A stretch of 64,000 nucleotides of DNA from an uncultured Clostridium sp. GTDB lineage: Bacteria; Bacillota; Clostridia; TANB77; CAG-508. Positions 47,877 through 58,550 of this stretch are shown here, piece after piece. Location: the NCBI GenBank assembly GCA_948467875.1, contig CAOKFZ010000009.1:1-64000 (forward strand), given 5' to 3'. Each line of letters begins with the position of its first letter. Positions within the stretch are counted from its first letter, which is position 1. The notes under the pieces were generated by a model that was not told where the DNA came from, made no database searches, and saw only the letters and a list, made by a program, of their open reading frames with translations. Made by a program: the position numbers and the translations under genes.

Positions 47877-49335
47877 TTAATATTTTTTATACGTATCTCT
47901 TGACATTTTCTCGCGATTGACCACTTCCCCATTTTGTTTATAAACTTTATAAGCATCATACACAAGCGATTTTGCTGTCGTTTTCACTAAATTATTTTCA
48001 ATCGAAATTTCATATTCTGGATCATTTTCATTTTTATAACCATACACACTAATCGTTGCTACTCCACCTTCTACACTCGAAACCAACTTGATTGGATAAC
48101 TTCTCGAATTCTTAAATTTGAAATCTGTCGAACCATATACAACTGTCGCATCTCGACCACCAGATACATATGATGGCACAAACATATGATTTCGCCTTGA
48201 GGTAATTTTCATGTTCGCAAAAACCACTGCATTATAAAGTGTACTCGTAATTTGGCAAATTCCGCCGCCTAAACCATCTGTCACTTGTCCATCTGAAAAG
48301 ATGGCTGCATTTTTATAACCTGCTGCAATCGTTCGTCTTCCGCACCATTTTGTTAAACGAAAATTCTTCCTCTGGCATAATTACTTTACCATTGATTTTA
48401 TTAGACGCCAACCTTAAATTGGTCGTTCGGTCTGGATTATTTACATATTTTGTAGAATAAGTGCCTAGCAAATCTGGAAAAGCCTCCATTCCTAAATCAT
48501 TTACTGTCACTTCTGGTTTGGTCAAATTCAGTTCAATTGCATATTCTTCCACATCTGGATTGGCTTCAATTGCATTTTCAACTGCTGCCACATTAAAATC
48601 CACACCTGTTACTTCTGCATAAACCATACGCGGCTCTGTTGTAAAATAGGCATTTTGCATTTGGCGATAAACATCATCATGAATCGCAGCCACATTAATT
48701 TTGTCAGGGTATTCTGTAAAGGTAGGAATATCGATACACGTATTTTTATACGTAATATCTTGGACTTCTTCCAAAATCGTCTCTTTTAGCTCATCCATGT
48801 AAATTTTGGCACCATTTTTTCCATTAGTAATCATCACTTTGTCGTCCTCTACATAATAACTGCTTTGCTCTAATTGGTCTGGCAATTGTGCTTGAATCAC
48901 TTCCAAATAAGAAATCAAAGCCTCTTCACTATATTTCAACACTGGCTCTACATCAATTTTCGACATTAAAACACTCGCATAATCTTTCATGTCTTTCATC
49001 ATATTTCCACTTCTGCCAATCTGATAGGCCAAATCCACTGAGGCTTCTACATCAAACTGAGCTTCAAACTGCTCCACTTCTACATAATATTCATAATTTT
49101 TGTATTTCAAAATCAAATGGTCATTGAGCTCCAAATCTAAATTCTCTTTGACCAATTTCACAGCTTCTTCTTTCGTTAGCCCTGACACATTAATTCCCTT
49201 GATGTAAACACCTGTTTGTATGGTTTCATCATTTTTGTGGAAAATATAAAATGAAATCATTCCTGCAATCAAAATCCCCACCACAACAGCAACCAAGAGC
49301 AAATAAATCAAAATAAAATTTTTCTTTTTTACCAT
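47877..49335 (-). CDS. VanW family protein, with one CGGA recoding site
   Basis: 485 residues when recoded. An N-terminal membrane helix (about 8-30) is followed by two YoaR-like putative peptidoglycan-binding domains (GVYIKGINVSGLTKEEAVKL, then VDFNVAAVENAIEANPDVEE, split) and the VanW domain. Skipping the C at 48342 gives MPEEEFSFNKMVGRRTIAAGYKNAAIF, then GQVTDGLGGGICQITSTLYNA, the VanW signature. The zero frame stops eight codons later (KTNDCSRL). Surface role in cell-wall binding; not evidence of vancomycin resistance by itself. Confidence 0.92.
48339..48342 (-). other. CGGA +1 recoding site in the VanW gene
   Basis: The preceding codon is GTG. Read as one glycine it gives FSFNKMV-G-RRTIAAGY, the conserved FS-FN-x-x-VG-x-RT pattern. 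Confidence 0.92.
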
Positions 49336-49385
49336 ATCTTTATACCTTATATTTTCTTCCTAGCACAGTCCCCCATGCCCTACGT

Positions 49386-51203
49386 TTATGTTTCATCATC
49401 ATTTAATTTCAAAACCGACAAAAACGCTTCTTGCGGAACTTGTACACTACCAATTTCGCGCATTTTCTTTTTGCCTCGTTTTTGCTTTTCTAGCAATTTC
49501 TTCTTTCTCGTAATATCCCCACCATAGCATTTGGCAAGCACATCTTTTCGCATAGCCGAAATCGTCTCTCTGGCAATAATTTTTCCACCAATTGCCGCCT
49601 GAATTGGAACTTCAAATAACTGCCTTGGAATGACTTTTTTTAATTTTTCCGCCATTTTGCGACCCCTCTCATAAGCAGAATCCTTATGCACAATAAATGA
49701 CAACGCATCCACAGTTTCGTTATTAATCAGCAAATCGAGTTTTACCAAATCTGCTTTTCGGTATTCCTTAAATTCGTAATCCACAGAAGCATAGCCCTTT
49801 GTCTTGGATTTTATGGTATCAAAAAAGTCATAAATAATTTCATTGAGCGGCAAATCATATTCCAGCGTGACGCGCGTTTCGTCCAAATAGCGCATATCAA
49901 TATAGGTGCCACGTCTTTCTTGACACACCTTCATCACATTTCCCACAAACTCTTTTGGTATCATAATTTGTGCCTTCATAATCGGCTCTTCCATTTGTTT
50001 GATTTCCGTCATAGGCGGCAAATCCACTGGATTATACAATTCTACAATTTCGCCATTGGTTCTATGAACCTTGTAAATAACCGATGGCGCAGTCGTAATC
50101 AGCCCAATATCAAATTCGCGGTCCAAACGTTCCATCACAATTTCCATGTGCAAAAGCCCTAAAAATCCACAACGAAAACCAAAGCCCAAAGCCGCCGAAG
50201 TTTCTGGTTCATAATTGAGTGCCGCATCATTCAATTTCAATTTCTCCAATGCCTCTTTTAATGGCTCATATTCACTTCCATCAATCGGATACATGCCACA
50301 ATACACCATCGAATTGGCTTTTTTATAGCCTGGAAGTGGCTCGCTAGCTGGCTGATTTTTCAGCGTAATTGTATCTCCTACTTGCAAATCGGAAATCGTT
50401 TTGACACTTGCGCAAATGTAACCAACCTCGCCCGCACTTAAACTCTCTGCTGGAACATAGCCACCTGCTTTAAACGAGCCAACTTCTGTTACTGTAAAAA
50501 CTTTCCCTGTTGCCATAAATAAAATTTCGTCATTTGCCTTCAAACTTCCGTTTTTAATCCTGACATACGCAATTGCGCCTTTGTAATTATCGTAAACCGA
50601 GTCAAAAATCAGGGCTTGCAGCGGCGCATTTACTTCTCCACTTGGCGCTGGAATATCGGTCACAATTCGCTCCAATACCTCTTCCACGTTTAAACCTGTT
50701 TTGGCAGAAATGCAAGGCGCATCCATGGCTGGAATGCCAATAATCTCTTCAATTTCTTGTTTGACTTCATCTGCCCTCGCATTTGGCAAATCCACTTTAT
50801 TAATCACTGGCAAAATTTCCAAGTTGTCATCAATCGCCAAATACACATTGGCAAGCGTTTGTGCCTCCACGCCTTGCGTACTATCCACCACCAAAATGGC
50901 GCCTTCACATGCCGCCAAACTTCTTGACACTTCATAATTAAAATCCACATGCCCCGGCGTATCAATTAAATTAAACTCATAGTGCAAGCCGTCTTTTGCC
51001 AGATAATTCATTTTGACTGCCTGCGACTTTATCGTAATTCCTCGCTCGCGCTCAATTTCCATATTATCCAAAACTTGTGATTCCATTTCACGCTTGGACA
51101 GCGCTCCTGTCATTTCAATCATGCGGTCTGCAAGCGTCGACTTTCCATGGTCAATATGAGCAATAATACTAAAATTTCGTATTTGTTTTTGTTTATCTTG
51201 CAA
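49386..51203 (-). CDS. lepA: Elongation factor 4 (LepA)
   Basis: 605 residues, the family length. GTPase motifs [34 protein letters not shown] and NKVDLPNA. The LepA-specific C-terminus ([42 protein letters not shown]) is complete. A ribosome-bound GTPase acting in translation under stress or in subunit assembly. The start codon is TTG at 51203 behind GGGAGGAG. Intact, without any in-frame CGG. Confidence 0.96.
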   Translation of the reverse strand: MQDKQKQIRNFSIIAHIDHGKSTLADRMIEMTGALSKREMESQVLDNMEIERERGITIKSQAVKMNYLAKDGLHYEFNLIDTPGHVDFNYEVSRSLAACEGAILVVDSTQGVEAQTLANVYLAIDDNLEILPVINKVDLPNARADEVKQEIEEIIGIPAMDAPCISAKTGLNVEEVLERIVTDIPAPSGEVNAPLQALIFDSVYDNYKGAIAYVRIKNGSLKANDEILFMATGKVFTVTEVGSFKAGGYVPAESLSAGEVGYICASVKTISDLQVGDTITLKNQPASEPLPGYKKANSMVYCGMYPIDGSEYEPLKEALEKLKLNDAALNYEPETSAALGFGFRCGFLGLLHMEIVMERLDREFDIGLITTAPSVIYKVHRTNGEIVELYNPVDLPPMTEIKQMEEPIMKAQIMIPKEFVGNVMKVCQERRGTYIDMRYLDETRVTLEYDLPLNEIIYDFFDTIKSKTKGYASVDYEFKEYRKADLVKLDLLINNETVDALSFIVHKDSAYERGRKMAEKLKKVIPRQLFEVPIQAAIGGKIIARETISAMRKDVLAKCYGGDITRKKKLLEKQKRGKKKMREIGSVQVPQEAFLSVLKLNDDET

Positions 51204-51221
51204 AATTATCTCCTCCCTGTT

Positions 51222-52871
51222 TTATTCTGCTCTGTCTAAGTCCTTCTCAAAAGATTGTTGCAATGGAATAATATCCCCTGTTTTTCTATTTGTATATTTT
51301 TCAACATTTTTACCAACTTTTGTTACACTAGGTGGCAATTTTTCAATCAATAAATGATAATCTCCTCTAAAGCAATCATCCCCAATTTTCTCTATTTGAC
51401 TACCAAATTCTACATTTTTTAAAGCATCGCATCCTGTAAATGCGTTTTTTCCTAAGGAAATCAATTTTTCTGGTAATGTTACTGTTTTTAAAGATTTACA
51501 ATTAGCAAAAACGCCTTCTTCAATTCTTTGCATACTTTTACCAAATCTTATATTTTTTAAATGACTACATTTAAAAAAAGTATGTGCTTGCAAATGTGTC
51601 AAATCTTCTGGTAATTCTAAATTTTCTAAACTTTCACAATAAGCAAATGCCCACTGTCCCAAATTACGTAAACAAGTTGGTAACTCTATTGTTTTTAAAG
51701 CTCCGCAATGACAAAAAGCACCTTTTTGAATTTCTCTTATGTTATTTCCAAAATTGATTTTTGCTAATTGTGCATAATCATTAAATGCGTTATCTCCTAT
51801 GACTTGCACATCATCTGAAATAGTAATTTGGCTTACTTGATTAAAGGCTGGAACTTCATTTTGATTTCTTCTTCGTATTTCTGTTATTCCTTCCCCAAAA
51901 GTAATGGATTGCAAATTCGTCATGTGATCCATAGCATCTACTTCAGCAACTGATTTCCCATTGATTTCTAAAGCAACACATTGCCCTTGGCATTTACGCA
52001 ACAATCTTCCCTTTGGTGGAAAAGCATGATATTCCGTCCAACTTTTCTTTTCTCCTGTTTTCTCATTTATTTTTTCAAAGGTGTATCTTGTCTTTTTGCC
52101 AAACTTTTCTCGCATTTTTTCAAAAATGGATTTTTTCTTTCTAACTGGTAAAACGCTTGGCTTTTCTTCCTCCAAATTTTGTTCAGGGATTTTGCCTGTT
52201 TCCTCTTTTATTTGAACTGTTTCAGTTCCAGCAAGCATCTTCCAAATTGCTTGATTTTGCAAAGTATCTGGCGAAACACTTTTGCAAATTTTAAGAATGT
52301 CAAATGAAGCAATTTCGTCTTTTTCTTCTGACAATTTTAATAATTTATTTTTTATCTCCTCAGTCAACTTCTCTCGTGTTGACAGTTCCTCCGCTAACTT
52401 CAAATCAATTGGCTCACCATTTTTTAACTGTTGTATATAAATATGTAGCAAAGCCATAGCAGATATTTCGTCTATTTTAGAAGCTAATTCCGCATCTACT
52501 GCTTCTTTTTTTATGTCTGATACCATGATTGTTAAATCCTCGTATAATTCCTGCGAAGTCTTCCCTCTACTCGATTTTACGAAATCCTCTACCTTTTTTT
52601 CATAATATTTTTTAACTAAAGATTTCTTTTTCAAAATAGTTTCTTCTTTATCTAAAAACTTAGAAATCTCTATATCCATTTCTTTGAGTTCTTGCCACAA
52701 ATTTGTCTTTTCTATATAGTCTTTAAAATCATCTGTTAGTTGTTCTAATCTTGTTTCTATCGCATTCAATCGCTCTTGATATTTTTTAGCTACCTCAAAT
52801 TCTTGCACATAATATATCTCATTAATGAATTCTTTTACTGTCTTAATTTTATTTCGGCTATATGTATCCAT
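51222..52871 (-). CDS. BspA-type leucine-rich repeat protein with coiled-coil N-terminus
   Basis: 549 residues, no signal peptide. The first ~200 residues are charged helices, then a linker (PSVLPVRKKKSIFEKMREKF), then about eight LRR_5 repeats (roughly 310-530), such as IGDNAFNDYAQLAKINFGNN, CGALKTIELPTCLRNLGQWA and IEEGVFANCKSLKTVTLPEK. Such repeats mediate protein contacts. The lack of an export signal is unusual for BspA-like proteins. Function unknown. Confidence 0.82.
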   Translation of the reverse strand: MDTYSRNKIKTVKEFINEIYYVQEFEVAKKYQERLNAIETRLEQLTDDFKDYIEKTNLWQELKEMDIEISKFLDKEETILKKKSLVKKYYEKKVEDFVKSSRGKTSQELYEDLTIMVSDIKKEAVDAELASKIDEISAMALLHIYIQQLKNGEPIDLKLAEELSTREKLTEEIKNKLLKLSEEKDEIASFDILKICKSVSPDTLQNQAIWKMLAGTETVQIKEETGKIPEQNLEEEKPSVLPVRKKKSIFEKMREKFGKKTRYTFEKINEKTGEKKSWTEYHAFPPKGRLLRKCQGQCVALEINGKSVAEVDAMDHMTNLQSITFGEGITEIRRRNQNEVPAFNQVSQITISDDVQVIGDNAFNDYAQLAKINFGNNIREIQKGAFCHCGALKTIELPTCLRNLGQWAFAYCESLENLELPEDLTHLQAHTFFKCSHLKNIRFGKSMQRIEEGVFANCKSLKTVTLPEKLISLGKNAFTGCDALKNVEFGSQIEKIGDDCFRGDYHLLIEKLPPSVTKVGKNVEKYTNRKTGDIIPLQQSFEKDLDRAE

Positions 52872-52949
52872 CTTATTTTTCCTTTTCTTCTTATATTTTT
52901 CTTATTATATCATATATTGCTTTTTTAGTACATACCCTTTCTAAAATTT

Positions 52950-53648
52950 TTATTCCAAAACATTCAGCACATCTGACTGCCCTATTCCTTCAAAATTATA
53001 ATAAGTTTCTGGAACATTTCCAAAAATAATCGCTTCTGTCAATAAAACTTCTGAGTCCACCTCTTTTCCAAATGAACCAATTGGCGTCAAAATTCCAATA
53101 TTGGTTTTCAACCCCAAATAAACTTTATGTAATGTTTGATTAACCCCCACATTTTCTACTTTAGAATGAAGCTGTGTCTCAATTCTCCCTGCGGTTTCTA
53201 ACTCAATTTCAAATTTCGGTCCAACATTTTTTAAAATGGTCACTCCACTAATACTTCCATAATTTATGTATACCATTGTAGTTGGGCTATTGTCAATTCT
53301 TGTTTGAATATTTTTGACAATTTGGCTCACGAGTTGGTTCATCAAAATCGTATTAATTTGCATAAAAATCACATTGCCTTTCTCATCTTTTTCTAAATTG
53401 ACAAGGTCTTGATAAGCATAACGTGCCATCATTTTTTCCACTTCTTCACTCACAATATGATTGGCCTTCGAGCCTGCTGCTGTTTTGCAACTTGCCACAA
53501 AAATCGGATAGGATGACATCACAAAACTAACAACTGCTCCCACCAAAATGACAATAATCATAAAAATTAATAATTTTATTTTACTAAATTTTCCTTGTTT
53601 TCTCCTTGGAAATCGAATTCGCCTTCGCGAATATATTGTATCCACCAT
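52950..53648 (-). CDS. yunB: YunB-like sporulation protein
   Basis: 232 residues. Basic N-terminus, one membrane helix (about 27-47), then a domain with FMQINTILMNQLVSQIVKNIQ and the ending GSFGKEVDSEVLLTEAIIFGNVPETYYN, characteristic of the YunB family of spore formers. In Bacillus, YunB is mother-cell expressed and linked to late sporulation; the molecular function is unsettled. Its presence points to an endospore former. Confidence 0.88.
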   Translation of the reverse strand: MVDTIYSRRRIRFPRRKQGKFSKIKLLIFMIIVILVGAVVSFVMSSYPIFVASCKTAAGSKANHIVSEEVEKMMARYAYQDLVNLEKDEKGNVIFMQINTILMNQLVSQIVKNIQTRIDNSPTTMVYINYGSISGVTILKNVGPKFEIELETAGRIETQLHSKVENVGVNQTLHKVYLGLKTNIGILTPIGSFGKEVDSEVLLTEAIIFGNVPETYYNFEGIGQSDVLNVLE

Positions 53649-53669
53649 GACTTTCTCCTTGCTTTTTTA

Positions 53670-53694
53670 AGGGCACGATACTTCGTGCCCCTAC
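53670..53694. repeat. 25-bp palindromic repeat, copy 2
   Basis: Identical to 41599-41623, with arms GGGCACGA/TCGTGCCC. It lies just after the stop of the SipL-like gene and before yunB. Confidence 0.8.
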
Positions 53695-53695
53695 T

Positions 53696-55165
53696 TTACT
53701 TCATAATATACAATTTTTCCCCTGGACGAACTCCTTGGTTTTCCTCCAAATGATTATTCTTGATTAAACTATCCATGCTTACTCTAAAATCTCTTGCAAT
53801 ATTCCAAATCGTGTCTCCATCTTTCACAAAATACACCACCATAGCATAATCGCTTTCTTCCTCGCATTCCTCTTCTTCTATATTGTCAATCAAACGAATG
53901 GTCTTATAATTACTGCTATTTGGTTTGACTTCTAATTGCAAATCGCAAGCCACATCTTCTCCTGTCAATTTAAAATGTTTTCTAACAAAATTCATCTCAA
54001 TATCATCTGTGTCACAATCTAATTTGACCATAAATGGAATTTTTGCTTTTTTAACATTTAGGTTATTTCCTGTGTCAAAATAAATATCAACACAAATCTC
54101 GCCTTCATAATTCGTAAAACTTCCAGCCTGTGTTTTATTCGTGATATTTGCCATACAATCCACATCATAAAGAGTACGAATATCCTCCACCAAAATGTTT
54201 TCATTGATTTCTACCATCTCGCAAGAACTTTCTCCTTCTACTTGCACTTCTACCGACTTTTGGCTAAATGTGATATTTTTCTCAATGCCATACATATCTT
54301 GCACAAGCTCAATGGTTTGCTTTTTATAAACTTCGCACGAAACCTCAAAATCAATTTGGCAAGAAATTGACTTCTGCTCTTTGCTGTTTGGCTTAAAATT
54401 CATGTTGCGCACTTTGTAAGTGGTATTGCAAATATCCTCATCTGTGACTTTTTCCATGTCAATAAAATTCATAATTGGAATCGTGGATTGAGCAAATTTC
54501 AAATTTCCACTTTCTGTAATATACATGATTTTAAGATTCGCATCCGCTTTTGACAAAACCTTATTGTAGCTGATTTTGTTCTCAAAATGCTCCACATTAA
54601 CATCACATTTTAAAATGTCAGAAATATCGTCATCTTCAATGCTCACATCTTCTTTCAAGGAACTTTTGACTGTATTCATTGCAACAACTGTGCTTAAATT
54701 TACCGTTTCTTGTAATTTCTCAACACCAGCCAAATCTTGCAAATTGTCTAAATACTCAATGTCGCGACACACAAAAAAATTAAAACAAATTTTCAACTGA
54801 ACAGTTACACTAATCTTTCGCTCATTCAAAATTTTAGTCTCAATATTTGCCACTTCTATCCTGTATTTGGTTGACATGTCTGCTGTAATATTGCTATCCT
54901 CCACAAAATCCATAAAATCTAAAGTTGTACTAATTACCTTTGTTTCTCCGCTTTCTGACAAATAAATAATATGGGTATCAATATTTCCATCAAAACGATA
55001 TTTGCCATCTTGGCACTCCTCTTTATAAATATATGGATTAGAATTTGTACCGATAATATTCACAATATCTGGTTTCGTGTCTGGCACAATGATATCGCCT
55101 TGTATCTCTATATCTTTAAGCTTTTCCGCCATTTTTTTATGCATGGATACAACCTTTTTTTCCAT
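53696..55165 (-). CDS. SipL-like spore protein (SPOCS/DUF3794 domains plus LysM)
   Basis: 489 residues. Repeated SPOCS/DUF3794 modules: about 10-110 (EIQGDIIVPDTKPDIVNII), a middle one about 160-250, and one about 285-400. A LysM domain closes the protein (YFVKDGDTIWNIARDFRVSMDSL, split; RPGEKLYIM). The layout matches SipL, which binds SpoIVA and tethers the spore coat in Clostridioides difficile. Its neighbour yunB supports a sporulation role. Confidence 0.88.
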   Translation of the reverse strand: MEKKVVSMHKKMAEKLKDIEIQGDIIVPDTKPDIVNIIGTNSNPYIYKEECQDGKYRFDGNIDTHIIYLSESGETKVISTTLDFMDFVEDSNITADMSTKYRIEVANIETKILNERKISVTVQLKICFNFFVCRDIEYLDNLQDLAGVEKLQETVNLSTVVAMNTVKSSLKEDVSIEDDDISDILKCDVNVEHFENKISYNKVLSKADANLKIMYITESGNLKFAQSTIPIMNFIDMEKVTDEDICNTTYKVRNMNFKPNSKEQKSISCQIDFEVSCEVYKKQTIELVQDMYGIEKNITFSQKSVEVQVEGESSCEMVEINENILVEDIRTLYDVDCMANITNKTQAGSFTNYEGEICVDIYFDTGNNLNVKKAKIPFMVKLDCDTDDIEMNFVRKHFKLTGEDVACDLQLEVKPNSSNYKTIRLIDNIEEEECEEESDYAMVVYFVKDGDTIWNIARDFRVSMDSLIKNNHLEENQGVRPGEKLYIMK

Positions 55166-55278
55166 AAAAAATCCTCCTTTTTTGTTCTATAGAAATTATT
55201 TTCTACGCTTTTTCTATATAACATATATATGGAAGATTTTGAAAAAAATACCTGAAATAAAAAATTTACATATTTTTC

Positions 55279-55307
55279 TTGATTCTCTTTATATTTTATG
55301 CTATACT
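55279..55307 (+). promoter_or_regulatory. Promoter of the foreign-looking ORF
   Basis: TTGATT (55279-55284) and TATACT (55302-55307), 17-bp spacer. The ribosome site AGAAAGGAG is eight bases before the ATG. Confidence 0.65.
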
Positions 55308-55359
55308 TGTTATGTAATGTAAAGGCTTATATTAGTCAAATCAGAAAGGAGTAGGCTTT

Positions 55360-55815
55360 ATGACTTACGAAAAAGACAAAATGATGCTCTTCGGATGCGA
55401 GGAGCAGAAACGGTTTTTAAAAGAGCTTCAGGAAAATTTCGGCAAGGACGCCTCTTTAGAATGCGTTCTGCAAAAATTATCACTGGAGGAACTGCTTCCC
55501 ATAGAGCAGTGCAAATTTACTGGCATTGTTGTATATAACAAGAATGCCTACGAATTAGCTGGTGATTCTGACGAGTTTACCGGCACTATTGAACAATTTC
55601 TTGAGCAAATCGATATTTCGCCATCTGAGGAAGTCTTTGGGGAGAATATCGATAATTTCGTTGAAATGTTCTGCTATTCCTCGTATTACTGGATTAATGA
55701 ATTCGGTCCAACTAATGGCATTAACGCTCGCTGTGTTCCAATTGACAGAGCTGTAACCGAAGAAGAAGTAAAAGCCTATTTAGAAAAACTGGCTGCAGAA
55801 GCAGAAGACAATTAG
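55360..55815 (+). CDS. Compositionally foreign ORF with the only plain CGG arginine codon
   Basis: 151 residues, acidic, soluble, no family recognised (starts MTYEKDKMMLFGCEEQKRFL; a Cys and Tyr/Trp-rich middle, FVEMFCYSSYYWINEFGP). Codon use differs from all neighbours, with many GAG, CAG, CTG, CTC, AAG and GGC codons, suggesting recent transfer. It has its own promoter, ribosome site and terminator. Codon 18 is CGG and the frame is open to the end without any shift. If this cell shifts at CGG, the product would end as ...EEQKGF after two further codons. Either it is not expressed correctly, or CGG is not always shifted. Confidence 0.7.
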   Translation: MTYEKDKMMLFGCEEQKRFLKELQENFGKDASLECVLQKLSLEELLPIEQCKFTGIVVYNKNAYELAGDSDEFTGTIEQFLEQIDISPSEEVFGENIDNFVEMFCYSSYYWINEFGPTNGINARCVPIDRAVTEEEVKAYLEKLAAEAEDN

Positions 55816-55842
55816 TAAGTTATATCCACTAAAACATTAAGG

Positions 55843-55877
55843 GAGCCCAGAAAAATATCTGGGCTCTCGACCTTTTT
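55843..55877 (+). terminator. Terminator of the foreign-looking ORF
   Basis: GC-rich stem GAGCCCAGA with TCTGGGCTC, then CTTTTT. Confidence 0.8.
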
Positions 55878-55892
55878 ATCAAAATTATCATT

Positions 55893-56252
55893 TTACGCTG
55901 TTTCAATATTGGGCTTTTGCACCATCGAATTTTGCCCTTGCTCTGGCATCAATTTATGCAATTTATTCTTTCGATCAGCCACCTCTGGGATAAATATCGG
56001 AACATATTCTTCCCCATTGGATATACTCACTTCAATAGTTTTCATAAACAAATCTGTATAATTATAGGAACCCACACGATTTGCATTTTCATATTTTACC
56101 ATAAAATAATCATTATACGTTTTTTGGATAGTTGCCACTCTTTCTTCTGGCTTTGTCCTTTTTCCTACTGGCTCTTTTATCAAAATTTTTTGTCCTATAT
56201 TTTCTCCAATATTTTTTCTCATGTTCGCAATTTCAGCTTTATAAATTCCCAT
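55893..56252 (-). CDS. Veg-like protein
   Basis: 119 residues from the ATG at 56252, with AGGTAGG seven bases upstream. NIGENIGQKILIKEPVGKRT, then VATIQKTYNDYFMVKYENAN, SYNYTDLFMKTIEVS matches the short Veg/DUF1021 family (an SH3-like barrel), with a longer hydrophilic C-terminus than the ~85 residues of Bacillus Veg. Veg influences biofilm and spore traits in Bacillus. Own strong promoter. Confidence 0.8.
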   Translation of the reverse strand: MGIYKAEIANMRKNIGENIGQKILIKEPVGKRTKPEERVATIQKTYNDYFMVKYENANRVGSYNYTDLFMKTIEVSISNGEEYVPIFIPEVADRKNKLHKLMPEQGQNSMVQKPNIETA

Positions 56253-56343
56253 AATTTTACACCTACCTATTCTTATGTTGTTAAAAGACAAAATTTCTCT
56301 TGCTTATATACTCTAAGAAATATTACAAATACTTCTTAAATTT

Positions 56344-56372
56344 TTTATATCATAGGAAGTGAAAAATGTCAA
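56344..56372 (-). promoter_or_regulatory. veg-like promoter overlapping the fba terminator
   Basis: Perfect TTGACA (56367-56372) and TATAAA (56344-56349), 17-bp spacer. The -35 starts where the fba terminator ends. Confidence 0.8.
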
Positions 56373-56404
56373 AAGCCAAAAAACAAATGTTTTTGGCTTT
56401 TTTT
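56372..56404 (-). terminator. fba terminator
   Basis: Stem AAAGCCAAAAA/TTTTTGGCTTT with a short loop, followed by TTTT in the minus direction; a T7 run on the plus side could make it bidirectional. Confidence 0.75.
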
Positions 56405-56487
56405 CAGTATTTTCAATCGTTTCAAAACTTGTTTTTGGTTTTATATCTTTTGTGTTACAATTTTATTACATTTTTGTTACGAAAACA

Positions 56488-57453
<966 letters not shown>

Positions 57454-57496
57454 TTATGTTTTATCCAATAGAATGTCAAGCAAAATTGCAGTAAAT

Positions 57497-58378
57497 TTAT
57501 TGTTTCTGTTCCACTTTCTTTTTGGGAACTCGCTCTTTTTTCTTCACTTTGGGCATCTCTACAATCAAATTTTTAATCAATATTTTTTTCAAAACATCTT
57601 CCCTTACATCAGCAATTAAAGTTCCATCTTTTGCAATAGACACTTTGCCCGTTTCCTCTGAAACCACAACAACTATGGCATCTGATTCCTTCGAAATCCC
57701 AATTGCAGCTCGATGACGCGTTCCCAATTCTCTGGCAATATCTTTATCGTCCGCAAGTGGCAACATACAAGACGCTGCCGCAATTTTATGATTGCTAATC
57801 ACAACTGCGCCATCATGAAGTGGTGTCTTGGGTTCAAAAATATTCACTAAAACTTGTGGCGAAATTTCGGCATTCATCGCAATTCCTGTTGCCGTAATAT
57901 CTTGAATTTTGATGTCTCTTTCAATCACCATAAGTGCTCCTGTTCCAGCTTTTGAAAGTTCCATCGCAGCAATTGCAATTTTATAAATATTTTCCTTAGT
58001 TCTGGCATTATCATCTTGGTCAATTCCAAAATATTTGCTAAATTTACTTGTTCCAAGCTGTTCTAGTCCTCTTCGAATTTCGGGCTGAAAAATAACAATC
58101 AACATAAAAACGCCATAAGTCATAACAGAAGACAAGATATAGTTCAAAATATTCAAACGAAAAACTTCGCTCAAAAAAGTCGCCAAAATCAACAGTAAAA
58201 TTCCTTTTGACAATTGCCAAGCCCTTGTTCCTTTTAGCATTTGAAATAATTTATGCAATAAAAAAATTACAATCACAACATCCAAAATCGACATCATCAG
58301 CAACATTGGATTATTGCACAATTCCTCTATGTACCTGACAATCACATTTTCGTATATCTCTTTAAAAGTATCAAACAT
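57497..58378 (-). CDS. cdaA: Membrane diadenylate cyclase CdaA
   Basis: 293 residues. Three membrane helices within the first ~105 residues, then the DAC domain with the catalytic DGA motif (LHDGAVVISNHKI) and the RHR motif (GTRHRAAIGISKESDA). It makes cyclic di-AMP, which controls osmotic and wall homeostasis. The usual partners cdaR and glmM are not adjacent; instead a 47-residue membrane protein and dapB lie upstream. Confidence 0.93.
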   Translation of the reverse strand: MFDTFKEIYENVIVRYIEELCNNPMLLMMSILDVVIVIFLLHKLFQMLKGTRAWQLSKGILLLILATFLSEVFRLNILNYILSSVMTYGVFMLIVIFQPEIRRGLEQLGTSKFSKYFGIDQDDNARTKENIYKIAIAAMELSKAGTGALMVIERDIKIQDITATGIAMNAEISPQVLVNIFEPKTPLHDGAVVISNHKIAAASCMLPLADDKDIARELGTRHRAAIGISKESDAIVVVVSEETGKVSIAKDGTLIADVREDVLKKILIKNLIVEMPKVKKKERVPKKKVEQKQ

Positions 58379-58390
58379 ATTTCTACTCCT

Positions 58391-58534
58391 TCATCGATTT
58401 AGTAAATAAAATAATAACGTTCCACAAGCTGAAAATAGCATAATAATAATCACTGCAATTGCAAAAATCCTTTGTGCTAATTTCATTTTATCGATTGGTT
58501 TCTTTTTTTCAAATACTTCCTCATTCTCTCTCAT
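58391..58534 (-). CDS. 47-residue single-helix membrane protein
   Basis: Begins MRENEEVFEKKKPIDK and has a hydrophobic helix (IFAIAVIIIMLFSACGTLLF). AAAGGAG lies nine bases before the ATG and the stop is 12 bases before the cdaA start. Its basic N-terminus and single helix resemble DUF4044-type small membrane proteins, which is only a loose match. Co-transcribed with dapB and cdaA, so it may be a small membrane partner of CdaA. Confidence 0.75.
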   Translation of the reverse strand: MRENEEVFEKKKPIDKMKLAQRIFAIAVIIIMLFSACGTLLFYLLNR

Positions 58535-58550
58535 TTTCTACATCTCCTTT

